The notes below the pieces were generated by a model. The model had not been told where the DNA came from. It did no database searches and saw only the letters and a program-made list of their open reading frames with translations. A DNA stretch of 64,000 nt from Hypoxylon rubiginosum (lineage: Eukaryota; Ascomycota; Sordariomycetes; Xylariales; Hypoxylaceae), in the NCBI GenBank assembly GCA_902806565.1, contig CADCXA010000059.1:744001-808000 (forward strand), given 5' to 3'. Position numbers and translations under genes: made by a program. Below are positions 34,035-44,247 of the stretch, one piece after another. Numbering within the stretch: position 1 is the first letter of the stretch; each line of letters opens with the position of its first letter.

Positions 34035-35159
34035 ATGGAACCATCAAAACAGGAAGAGGCTGGTGGAATAAACACGACACCATCTAAACAGGAAGAAGCT
34101 CGTGGAATAAATACGACACAATCAAAACATCAAGAAGCTCGTGGCGAAGCGCTTCCCTCATACAATGAGGCATACGGTCCATCTTCCTACACTGGTGCAG
34201 TAGAGCTGCCGGCAGAGTCACCGCCACCCGCGGAGCTGCCAGCAGAAGTACCAGCGGACCTTCCCGTAGCGGGGCCGACCAAATCCTCCCCCTTTAATAT
34301 ACCCTCAGACGCCGACCTACCGCCGTACGTCGCGTCGCCGGCACCGAGCAGCAGCAGCAGCGCCGAGCACCGGCCCATCGCCATCCCGCAGATCCACGCG
34401 GACCCCACGGCGCCGTTCCTCGACGCCTACGCGCCGCTCCTACTTCGGCACGGCGTCACGCCCGAGACGTGGTCGACCTTCCTCCGCACGCTATCAGAAT
34501 TGCTCTCCGCGACGGTGTCCCGGCAGGCCGTGAGCCACGCGACCGAGATAGCGCAGCGCGTGGGCGACGTGCCGCGGCGCTTCGGGCGCGAGACGTGGCA
34601 GCAGGCGAAGCGGACGGGCCGCGCCATCGGCGACAGCGCGCGGCGGCGGGACTACGCGGGCGCGGCGGCGCACGTCGCGGCGGGGACGTTCGCGCTGCCC
34701 CTGGCGACGGCGTTCCGCGCCATCGGCGCCTCCGTCGCGCTGCCGTTCGCCGCCCTCGGCGCCGCCGCCCGCGAGCCCAGGACCCCCCGCGAGCGCGCCG
34801 CCGCGTACGCCGAGTCCGCCAGCGCCGAGTGGCTCCGGCGCCGCGGGCTCGAGGCCCACCTGCTGGACACGGCGGAGCTGGCGCGGGCGCTCGGTAGTGG
34901 TAGTGGTAGTGGTAGTGGTAGCGGGGGGCTGTCCGCCGGAGAGCTGCTGCAGACCGCGCGCGGCGTGAAAGAGTACCCGAGCGCGGCGGCGCAGCTCGCG
35001 GCTCTGGGGTCGCGGATCGTGGAGCTGGAGCTGCGGACGCCGGGGCCGCTCGAGCTTGAAGCTAGCACGCTGTGGCTCGTTGTCACGCAGAGGGGCGAGG
35101 ACTACGGACGTGATCATCACTACGTGAGCGAGAAGGGGAAAGAGAGATGGATCGCTTAA
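34035..35159 (+). CDS. Hypothetical protein with Pro-rich PY-like motifs and helical core
   Basis: The ATG at 34035 gives 374 residues. The first 45 residues hold three imperfect copies of a TTPSKQEEARGIN unit. Next come a Pro/Ala-rich linker and two motifs resembling arrestin/NEDD4-ligand PY sites, ALPSYNEAYG and DLPPYVAS. A helical, Ala/Arg-rich core then runs from about residue 130 (TAPFLDAYAPLLLRHGVTPETW) to 290, and a Gly-Ser run encoded by a ggtagt hexamer array follows. From about 34,300 the third codon positions are almost all G or C, while the first 250 bases are far less GC-rich. I do not recognise the family; similar small proteins of unknown function are common in ascomycetes. The frame is open 31 codons further up, but without an ATG. 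Confidence 0.6.
   Translation: MEPSKQEEAGGINTTPSKQEEARGINTTQSKHQEARGEALPSYNEAYGPSSYTGAVELPAESPPPAELPAEVPADLPVAGPTKSSPFNIPSDADLPPYVASPAPSSSSSAEHRPIAIPQIHADPTAPFLDAYAPLLLRHGVTPETWSTFLRTLSELLSATVSRQAVSHATEIAQRVGDVPRRFGRETWQQAKRTGRAIGDSARRRDYAGAAAHVAAGTFALPLATAFRAIGASVALPFAALGAAAREPRTPRERAAAYAESASAEWLRRRGLEAHLLDTAELARALGSGSGSGSGSGGLSAGELLQTARGVKEYPSAAAQLAALGSRIVELELRTPGPLELEASTLWLVVTQRGEDYGRDHHYVSEKGKERWIA
34893..34925 (+). repeat. ggtagt hexanucleotide array in coding sequence
   Basis: About five units of ggtagt encode a (Gly-Ser)n linker. Because the unit is six bases long, copy-number changes keep the frame. Confidence 0.8.
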
Positions 35160-35455
35160 TAGGCAGCGCATTGGGCTTGAACATTAGTCGACGAAGCTGC
35201 TGATGATATACCATTTTGAATTATCACAATTTCTAATACAAAAAGAAGCTAATTTTAAAAGATGTGCGTGCTTTCAAACTTGTAGTAATTGTACAAAACA
35301 AGACATACATAAATCTAAAGGGATGCCGAGTATACCAGTGCATCAGTCGACTCCAAAGCTTCGCTTTCCACAATGCAGCGGGTTTTCTGGCCGCCTCCTT
35401 ATGCTACTCCTTAGTAGCCATGATAGGAATCGGATCGCCAACTCCGTCAACCGAG
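35160..35455. other. Short intergenic between converging genes
   Basis: This holds the 3' flanks of the hypothetical gene and the kinase gene. It is A/T-rich near 35215-35260. No gene is seen. Confidence 0.5.
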
Positions 35456-38141
35456 CTATTGCATCGAAAATCGAGGCTCGTCAGGCGGGAACTGCCAAAT
35501 ATTGAATTCGTCGTCCGGGACTCCTCTCCGCCGGATACCCTGCATCCTGTTGGGGTCATTACGGAGCGGGGCGCCTCCCTGCCGGATACCCTGCATCCTG
35601 TTGGGGTCGTTACGGAGCGGGGCGCCTCCCTGCCGGACACCCTGCATCCTGTTGGGGTCGTTACGGGGCGGGGCGCCTCCCTGCCGGACACCCTGCATCC
35701 TGCCGGGGTCGTTACGGGGCGGGGCGCCTCCCGGCCGGACACCCTGCATCGGGTTGAGGTCGTTGATGGGCGCGGACCGGCCGGGGGCCGTGGGGATCCT
35801 GATAGCCCCGGGCGGGGTGCCGTCGACCCAGTACTGGGCGTAGGGGTCCTCGGAGACGTGGGGCTCGTAGAAGTAGTCGGAGTAGAACTTGGCGAGCAGC
35901 CGGTCGATCTCGAAGAGGGGCGGCTTCGCGGGGCTGAGCTCCTGGCGAAGCTCGCCGGCGAGGACGTAGTCCCGGACTCGGGCGTCGGCGCGCTCGATGC
36001 CGCGCTCGATCATGCGCGTCAGGCTGTCGAGCGTCGGCCGGTGCCTGGCGTCGTCGCACATGCAGCGCGCGATCAGGTTGCGCAGCGACCCGTCGTACGA
36101 GCTGATGAACTCCGCCACGCCCGCGTCCAGCGGCCGCCTCGGGTCCCGGATGAGGAGCGAGCCCCACGACAGGACCCTCCCCACCCGGACCGGCTTCCCG
36201 AAATCTGCGAGGTCCAGATCGGTCATCTCGGGGACCCAGCCCTCGGAATCGTCCGGGTGGCCCAGCGTCAAGAGGTTGAACATGACCTGAGAGGGAGAGA
36301 GGGGAGGGTAACATGTTAGCTGCTTTTCCCCCTTTTTTTTGTTTCATTTTGTAGACTTAAGAGAGTAAGGGAAGGTGTTAGATTATGTACGTACAAGTCC
36401 TATAGCCCATACGTTGATTTTATAATCAACAACGTCGCCTCGCTTGAAGATCACGGCTGGTATTCGTTGTTCCTGCATAGCCTAGGTCAGACTATGCATA
36501 GGGATTCAGGTGGTCTCCACGGGATTTAAATAGCATACCGGTGTAAACCACGATATCTTTCCACGACGAAGCAGTCTTATACGTCTATATGATATGATAC
36601 GTCAGAGCTAAATCATGTACATGGATGGCATGAGGGGAGTGTTAGTACTCTTGAAGCGTCCATTTATCGTCCCAATCTATCATGAGACCAAAATCTGCTA
36701 TCTGCCACGACTATTAGTACTCCGGTTCTGGAATAGGGGTGGAAAGCAATGAACCTTCACTATCGGGCTTATTGAATGCTCCGCATCGGTCTCGTCGAAT
36801 TTTCTTTCCCCAATCAACACTATCAACTATTAGTTGAGCGGTCTAGGACGATGACTGAAAAGTGATTAACCGTTTGAAGGGTCAAGGTCCATGTGTAGTA
36901 GAGCCTTGGGTTGTATCTGCTGTTGCGAAGGCACCCTCTCGCGGTAGACTTCTTCCGGGCCGGGAGGGGGTGGATATGCTAATCCGGTTATGCCCCGTGT
37001 TACTAGCAATTTGCCTTGGTTAGACCGGCTGCACGAGCTCTGCCCCTGAGTTCGTTTTGACTTACAGCACAAAAATATCCTCCAGAGAATTCTAACTGGG
37101 ACATATCTAAGTGTAGGCAAGGTCTGTTAGCAATTCGAGCTATCACCTTGTGAGGATACCCCGATGTTCCTCTGGCAATGCTTAGGTGCTTTGGAAAATC
37201 GAACAGAGAATAAACAATATCACTTAACGTACTATGGAAGGGTCAGCTAGGGTGTCGCAGAAAATAGATGAGAATTCAAGATTCAGGGGTTCAGAGTTAT
37301 AACCCAATCCGATTTATACGTACCCCAACCTTTCTCTGGTCGCCTGCGCCCTTATTTGCCATGTTCCAATATCTTGCCTGGGTTATGCTGGTAATAAGGT
37401 CCATCAGAGTTCCTCGGGAAAGGGCTTCCATGATAAGGTAAGGCGTCTCAACGTAGGGGTTATTATAGATTCGGTAGTCGTCAGTTTTGGCTATATCTGT
37501 CAAATAAACTAATTGTACTGCATGTTCCGCGTTTCTTAGGGTTTTCTGCCGATATAGTTAACAACACGAAACCAGCAAGGTGAGAATATTCACCTACGCC
37601 CATCCAAGAAATTTCTCTCCTTATTGAGTCAGCAACGTTCGACCTGCTTGGGCTAGGCATGGGAACCTTGACGACTATGTCACGAACGTAATCCCCGTCA
37701 GCATTGCGGACCGTCCACTGTAATATTAAACGTTAACACTTGCCCCCCCTTTTTTCATAGTTTATTGTAGAACTACTTATAGGGCCGTCCTTCGAGCCAA
37801 CAATTTTTCTATAAAAGTCGCAAGTTGTAGCGAGTTGCTAAGGAAGGGAAAGAAATCGAGCCGTTTTGTTACGTACGAGCTGGGCCATGCCATAACCACC
37901 CATCCCAAGGACCCTCTCATAATGGAGTGAAGCTCCTGTTGCTCTCCCAAATTCTTCCCTAACCCTTCTCCAGGCGGCTCGGGCTCTTCTCCATTTTTCA
38001 TCAAAGACCGGGGGACGAGGCTCCTCTTTTGGACCAGCTAGAAAATTCAATCCGGAAGCTGATTGCAAAGTATGTTAGCGGTCTATCTATATAAGAGGAT
38101 ATGTTAAGGTGACGGCCTGTGCCGCGGGGGTTCATACCCAT
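35456..38141 (-). CDS. Protein kinase-like protein with 17-residue repeat tail
   Basis: Eleven exons with consistent phases: 38138-38141, 37877-38058, 37598-37717, 37324-37545, 37066-37123, 36871-37002, 36755-36819, 36649-36701, 36539-36584, 36395-36472 and 35456-36286, giving 596 residues. Kinase motifs: glycine loop VLGMGGYG near residue 51, ATP lysine in IVVKV (79), HMDLDPSN (232-239) in place of HRDLKPxN, with Asp234 and Asn239 kept, DFG at 264-266, and FTPEQ as the APE-like motif. The changed loop (Met for Arg, Asp for Lys) marks an atypical fungal kinase family; catalytic lysine and both aspartates remain, so activity is plausible. The C-terminus carries four to five copies of a 17-residue unit. 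The very short first exon (ATGG) and the 37124-37323 intron are the least certain parts. Confidence 0.72.
35531..35775. repeat. 51 bp minisatellite coding the kinase tail
   Basis: Copies start at 35531, 35582, 35633 and 35684, with a diverged fifth at 35735. Each is 51 bp and encodes the unit GGAPPRNDPNRMQGVRQ on the minus strand. Copies differ by a few substitutions and no indels, so the frame is kept. Confidence 0.92.
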
Positions 38142-39685
38142 AATTGCGTTTGGTGAAGTCTAGCCCTAGGCGCCTTGCTTGGGTGATGTTGAGTTATTAG
38201 AAATAACCATTGCAATCATCAATCCCACTAGACACCAAGGGGGAAAATGGCGGGTTAGGTTTGCTGGTACAATGCCTAGTGTGGCACAAAGAAAATCTAA
38301 GTGAAAGTGAGATGAACAGAGGAGCAGCCGTTTCCGGCTTCAAAAATGCCATGCACAAATTGATATCTTAACAGCGACTACATTGTCTTACCGGAGTAAG
38401 TAAGGTACCTCCTAGGTTACAGAGCCATAAAGAAAACTGTCCACACCATTTGAGCAACAATCGGTTTAATTCGTGTCCGGACTTTTCAATAGCATTGTGG
38501 TTCTCGATAGAGTTACAGACAGATGGTGACGTATGTCTTCGAATTGTCAATGTGTAACAGCAAATATCGACTGAGACGCCGAAGTTTCAGCCGTAGAATT
38601 GATGGTTCAACTAACAATACCTCTCAATCCCGTGATCATTAGCTCTACATCCGGTAGGTAGCTCGTCTAAAAGGAAGCCCTGCTTAACAAGAGACCAAGA
38701 GTCAAACCGGAGAATTACCACTGTGCTTGACTAAAGAAAAAAAAAACGTGGGATGGACAGCCACGCGATGTAAGACACGATGTTAGGCTGAGTAAGAGAA
38801 CCGATAATCCAAGAATTAGCCGCAGTGGATCCTAACCCCCATAGTACCCACGCGAAAACAACATTCAGGCTAAATGGTAACGAGATGAGGGCGTCGAAGT
38901 CGGGTCTCGGCGAAATCATTCTCCCAAGCAAATCAGAGGCCGTACTCTGCGTTCTAAGTGGTGCTCTTGGACAGGTAAGTTGGGGGATTTCGAAGGAGAT
39001 AGCTGTGTCTTTCGCCGGCCTTGTTCTTAGCGAGCTCCTTTCCCCATTCTCCCCTCTGCCCATCAGCGGCCACAGGCTCTGGCTCCAAGGACCTGCGTTT
39101 AAACGAGCCAATGACAGAGAGGCTGACGCCCCCCATCTTGTCTTTGCATGGAGGGAGAGGGACCAGCGCTTGTCTCGTTCGTGAATAGCTATTATCCATG
39201 CCAATCAGTTCAAGTCATGAGTTCACGACGGTACAACTATGATGTATGGAGTTTGTTCGGCGAGATACGAACGAACCCGATGCCCTTTTTTTCTTTATTT
39301 GGGTTCTCTTACACACTGTCTGGAGAAGAGAGGAGAGGAGAGAAAGTGTTTCTCTTGACGAAGTGGCTTATCTCCACATAGGGAATGCGCTCGCGGGTAG
39401 TAGTAGGGTCTTCGTTGATATGTAAAGTACGTAGGTAGGTATAGGCCGACAGGGTGGCTTATTTACTTCTCGTGCGCGGCAGTCAACAAGTATAAAGAGA
39501 AGTTTTCTCCCACCAAAAAAACGCATCCCGCGTAGATCATGCGATCTTTCATCTTCCTCTTCTCTCCTCGTTATTCTCGTCCCCTCTCCGGCCGCCTTAC
39601 TGTGCCACTGAAGCGTCCTGGGATAGCGAATTACTATCGTCCGATCACTAGCAACCGTCGTTTCATCAATACGAAATCCGTCGCA
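38142..39685. promoter_or_regulatory. Divergent upstream region of the kinase and xylose reductase genes
   Basis: About 1.5 kb. Two GGCTAA elements, the core bound by the fungal (hemi)cellulase activator XlnR/XYR1, lie in opposite orientation at 38816-38821 (minus) and 38868-38874 (plus, GGCTAAA). A CreA/CRE1-type ctccgg site is at 39586-39591. Overlapping frames at 38731-39204 (minus) and 38825-39184 (plus) have no recognisable content. The regulatory reading rests on short motifs and the identity of the downstream gene. Confidence 0.35.
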
Positions 39686-41106
39686 ATGGGTCCGACTATT
39701 AAGCTGAGCAGCGGCCACGAGATGCCTCAGGTAGGCTTCGGTCTGTGGAAGGTCGACAACGCTACCTGCGCCGACACGGTTTACAATGCCATCAAGGCCG
39801 GATACAGGCTATTTGACGGCGCTTGTGGTAAGTTGGATAGCCCACCCACCCCCTTCTATTGCTTTGGCTTTTGCTCTTTATTTCGAGGTTGGCGCGAGAA
39901 ATATTAAGAATAAGCAAAAAACACGACCTACCCTCAAGAGCCCCTCCTCGGATCTTATTACCCCGCCACGAACCAATTTCACCAATTTCAGGGGTACCCC
40001 CCAATGGCCCCTCTCTCATCTGCAGGCGCGGGTTGGCGGATCGGAAAAGAAGACATGTGCCAATCTACCCGGGAATGGACCCCAATTGAGAACAATGTAA
40101 CCTTCGGGTCAATATACGTTTGCAGATATGCTAACCTCTTCGTTTTTTCACGACAACTAGACTACGGCAACGAGAAGGAATGCGGCGAGGGGGTCGCGCG
40201 CGCGATCAAGGACGGGCTGGTGGCGCGGGGGGACCTCTTCATCACGTCCAAGCTGTGGCCCGTCTTCGAGGACGGCGACAAGGTCGAGCCGGCGTGCCGG
40301 CGCTCGCTCGCCGACTGGGGCCTCGAGTACTTCGACCTGTACCTGATCCACTTCCCCGGCGCCCTCAAGTACGTCGACCCGGCCGTGCGGTACCCGCCGG
40401 GCTGGCACTACGACGGCAAGGCCGAGATCGTGCGGTCCGCCACCCCCATGCACGTCACGTGGGCGTCCATGGAGTCGCTCGTCGGCAAGGGGCTGGCCCG
40501 GTCGATCGGCGTGTCCAACTTCCAGGCGCAGCTGCTCTACGACGTGCTGCGGTACGCGACCGTCCCGCCGGCCGCCCTCCAGATCGAGCACCACCCGTAC
40601 CTCGTCCAGAAGGAGCTGCTCGCGCTCTGCAAGGCCGAGGGCATCGCCGTCACCGCCTACTCCTCCTTCGGCCCGGCCTCCTTCCTCGAGTTCGGCTTCA
40701 AGCACGCCGCCGCCCTCGTGCCCCTCATGAAGGACGACCTCATCACGGGCCTCGCCGCCAAGTACGGCAAGCAGCCCTCCCAGATCCTGCTCCGCTGGGC
40801 CACCCAGCGCGGCCTCGCCGTCATTCCCAAGACGAGCCGCGTCGAGATCATGTCGCAGAACCTCGACTGCACCGGCTTCGACCTCGAGCAGGCCGACCTC
40901 GACAGCATCACCGACAAGGATGCCGGTATCCGTTTCAACCAGCCCTCGAACGTAAGTTGCTCCGAGTTCTGCATACTATAATGTTTACTGCATCTTCCAG
41001 CCCTCTTCCTCCCCCCCCTCAACTTTTTAAAATCCGAGTATGTTATACTAATCACTGTATTTTCGTTTAGTACTTCGCCACCGACAAGATGTGGATCTTT
41101 GGTTAA
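39686..41106 (+). CDS. XYL1: D-xylose reductase (aldo-keto reductase)
   Basis: Three exons, 39686-39827, 40161-40951 and 41071-41106, with introns of 333 and 119 bp, give 322 residues, the usual length for the family. The AKR catalytic tetrad is complete: Asp44, Tyr49, Lys78 and His111 (in FDGACDYGNE, TSKLW and LIHFPG). The C-terminus ends [10 protein letters not shown], a hallmark of fungal xylose reductases. The enzyme reduces D-xylose to xylitol with NAD(P)H, the first step of pentose catabolism, in the cytosol. The cofactor loop reads [14 protein letters not shown], where many homologues have IPKSN. The frame is open to an upstream ATG at 39539 that would add a basic 49-residue extension, but the start at 39686 gives the standard N-terminus. 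Exon 2 is much richer in GC than exon 1. Confidence 0.92.
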
Positions 41107-41690
41107 GTAGCTTGCTGCACTTTGCGTGGTGCTACACGGCGTGGCTGGAGTGGCTGGATTGGCAGGTCCCAAAGTCGCATAACAATAGAAAGGGGGAAAC
41201 CATGCTCGCCCATGGTGTGGGCTGGATCGTTCTATCTACCAACGTATGCGGGTAGTGCTGTAGAGTCTGTCTGCTTTGATCATGGGGAAGCATCTTGCTA
41301 GAAGGGTGTCTAGACTAGGCTTTTCTGTCCTGTATCGTGATATCAACATCGATGAAATAAATATGTCGTCAAAAATTGGAAATTCTCATTTGCGTGAGCT
41401 TATGGATATCTTTGACATGAATTCAGCGCGAGCGACTGTCTGCGTCTTTTTGTTCCTCTGTTGGAAAATAACCCAACCGTCCCACTGCTGTTACTGTAAG
41501 AGTCGTGTCCTACGCTTACATGGGCTGACTGCATGTGGCCCCAGGGAAACCTAGTCAAACAATGTAGCGAGGGCTCACCGTTGCTCGATGGCGAGCTCGC
41601 CAAGATGATGAAAACCAAAACGCCGTGCTATATGCTATACAATGTGGCAACCCCGCGTCTACCGAATATCGACCAAAAGTCGAGGGGCGA
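41107..41690. other. Intergenic, converging 3' ends
   Basis: Between the stops of the xylose reductase and SDS22 genes. The frames present are short and without content. Confidence 0.5.
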
Positions 41691-43028
41691 TCAAACCGGC
41701 TTTACGTAGGCTATCATCCGCAGCGTTAGTTACGCTATGTATAAATTTCGAGTGATGAGTCAAATACTTACTGGCATCGATCTGTTGCACCTGCGGCAAA
41801 GCTAGCCGTACCTTGTTTCGGTATAAGGGTGGCTGTCTCAGTTGCACAGGATTTCCTTCAAAGTATACTGTCGTCAAGCTCTCCTTGTCGGCCAACGCCT
41901 GCTCGATGTCTCCGAAGTCGGATAGCTGATTGTAGCTTGCCCATACCTCCTCGATATTCTTCAAGTCGGTTAAGCCCTTTAGACTCTTGATCATGTTGTT
42001 CGAAATATCGATGATTGTTAGATTGGGGTTTCCGTCTAGGCCGTCGAGAGTTTCGAGAGCATTGTGCGAGATATATAGTTCCTCGAGTTGAGGCGCTTCG
42101 CGCAACGGCGAGAGGTCCTTGATTCGGTTGGACTGAATGCTTAAAAGCCTCAACTTGGGTAGACCGGCAAGACCGCCGAGCTCCGTGATCTTGTTCTTGG
42201 CGAGCCAGAGCTCTTCCAAGTTCTTGAGGGAGTCGAGGTTTTTGATTTCCCGAATCTTATTCGATCCCAGTTCCAGTTGGCGGAGCTTCGTCAGTGTCGA
42301 CAACCCGTCGATGGTAGCGATCTTGTTGGAGACGAAGAAGAGATCGGTAAGTTCTGTTAGCTTATCGATATGCTTAATATGCTTTATTTTATTAAAGCTG
42401 AGGTCGAGGGTGGTGAGGTTGGTCAGATCGTCTAAGCCCCTGATATGTGAAATGAGGTTGTCGTAAAGGTCGAGCTCCTCCAAGGTGGGGCCCAAGCTAG
42501 AGAGTCCCTCGATGTGCTGGATGAGATTCTGGCGAAGACATAGTCGCGCAACCTTCTCGAAGCGTTCTAATCGGAGAGCGGGGATGGAGGATACTCGTGA
42601 GTGTGTAAGGCTGATGTCGTCGGTCTCGGGATCTTCATCGTCGAGGAGATCTAAATGTAAAGTTGGTCAGCAACGAAATTGACACTAGCTCATGTGCTAC
42701 CATGACTAGAGGTGACTAGGAATAAGAATAGGAACAGTGATTGCATGACTAAGACTAAGTAAATCGATCAAGACTCACCTTCGTCGGCACTGATCTCTTG
42801 ACCGGGTAGCACGTTCTCCTCGTCCGAGTATTCCGGGTCGGACAAAGCCTCGGGGTTCTGGACCATGGCGTTGCGGTCGATCCGCAGCTTGCCGTCCCAG
42901 CCTTTGCTATCCCTTAGGCCGGGGCTAGGCTGGCCATCTCCGCGCTCGGAATGGGCATCCTCTTGTACCACTTCTATGTGGTGGGAGGGTGTCTCGTGAC
43001 CCGATTCTCCGTTTAGTTGTCCAGGCAT
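41691..43028 (-). CDS. SDS22: SDS22, leucine-rich regulator of protein phosphatase 1
   Basis: Three exons, 42779-43028, 41772-42650 and 41691-41710, with introns of 128 and 61 bp, give 382 residues. The disordered acidic N-terminus is followed by about eleven SDS22-type 22-residue leucine-rich repeats, with motif copies such as LTTLDLSFNKIKHIKHIDKL, LRQLELGSNKIREIKNLDSL and LEELWLAKNKITELGGLAGL, and an LRR cap (NPVQLRQPPLYRNKVRLALP). The last exon adds ATYVKPV after QID, the expected family C-terminus. SDS22 binds the PP1 catalytic subunit, mainly in the nucleus, and is needed for mitotic exit and PP1 assembly. The tiny 20 bp last exon was chosen because reading into the intron gives an atypical tail. 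Confidence 0.93.
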
Positions 43029-44247
43029 TTTGAAGCGAGTCGTAGTATTTTGTGATGATGACCGAAAAATGAAGAATCGTGGACTTGGGGAAGGGCAGGC
43101 TAGACAGGAGGAAAGTTGAAGGACGTTTGGAGACATGACGGTTCGGATTTCGTATTTGGGTTTCTCGGGTCTTGGGTCTTGGGTCTTGGGTATTGGATGG
43201 GTCGGTAGGTCGGTACTAGGTAGCACTACAGGGAGGTAGGGGGGGTCGTTTATCGATTAGCCCAATGACGTTCTAGGCTTTTGGCTTTTTGGCCTATTTG
43301 GCTTAGTTAGTAACGACGCTAATGTTGAAAGCGGGGAGCCCGTAGCGATATGAAATCTGGTACATGATCATGTACTTTTTATTCTTGTACACTGCATACA
43401 ACAACATTGAAGATAATGCAGGATCAGGATCTTTGGTGATGCCCCTACCATCACCTGGCATTGAACACTTATCACCCCTAATCTGAAATTCGCTTCCATA
43501 TTCATGACCCATTAGGTACGACTGGAAAGGGTTGTATAATATGGAAGATATATAAGCTGTGTACATACCTGAAGCCTGAAGATTCAAGTTCAATGCCGTG
43601 ATATGTGATACCACGCTATTGGAAGATACATATACTGTATACGCATACGCATGTGGATGTACTAAGATATACGTATAATATACGTATGTACATGTATGTA
43701 ACTGCTAGCGTGATTCCGGTAAGGGGATTTTCTGATGCTCGGGGGAAAAATAAAATAATAAGATGGGGCTTTTGAAAGTCTTCGATATGATGACGAGGGA
43801 AGTTGCTCTGATTTTATGAAAATACCATCTTTCAACCTCGAAACCCCGTCTCTCCAACTTTCAACTCCTCCACTCCTCCACTCCTCCATCATGTGAGCGA
43901 TCGTGATCGCGATCAATCTCATTACATGTCTCATTGCATGTCGTACTTCCCATAATTCCCATAACGTCCCGAGTCCCGTATACGAAGTATGCGTAGTATG
44001 CGTATGCGTATGTGTATGTGTATAGGAAAACCACACAACGTATAACAACAGGCAGCGTCGCTGTCCAAAAGCTTACAGCTTACAACTTCTTTCCCCCTTT
44101 CCGCTCTTCTGCAGCTCCAACCATCCATTGAATGTCGACTAGATGCATCTTCTCTAATATCACCCATCCACTCGCATATTTCGCGCGTCCCCCCCTTTCG
44201 CCCCGCATAAATGACCTTCTAACCATGTTCTCGATTTCCCAATCACG
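43029..44247. promoter_or_regulatory. Divergent upstream region with simple repeats
   Basis: About 1.2 kb between SDS22 and the alpha/beta hydrolase. It holds a gggtctt repeat near 43165-43195, an atacgtat/cgcatacg-rich stretch near 43630-43700 and a gtatgcgta array near 43980-44022. The minus-strand frames here are built from these repeats and are not credible genes. Confidence 0.55.

Noticed and set aside
35264..36319. 351-codon plus-strand frame opposite the kinase tail
   Set aside because: It is the antisense of the minisatellite and kinase exon, open only because of the repeats and GC bias.
38731..39204. 157-codon minus-strand frame and its plus-strand partner upstream of the xylose reductase gene
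   Set aside because: Opposite-strand frames overlap fully, neither has a domain, and the region fits better as a promoter.
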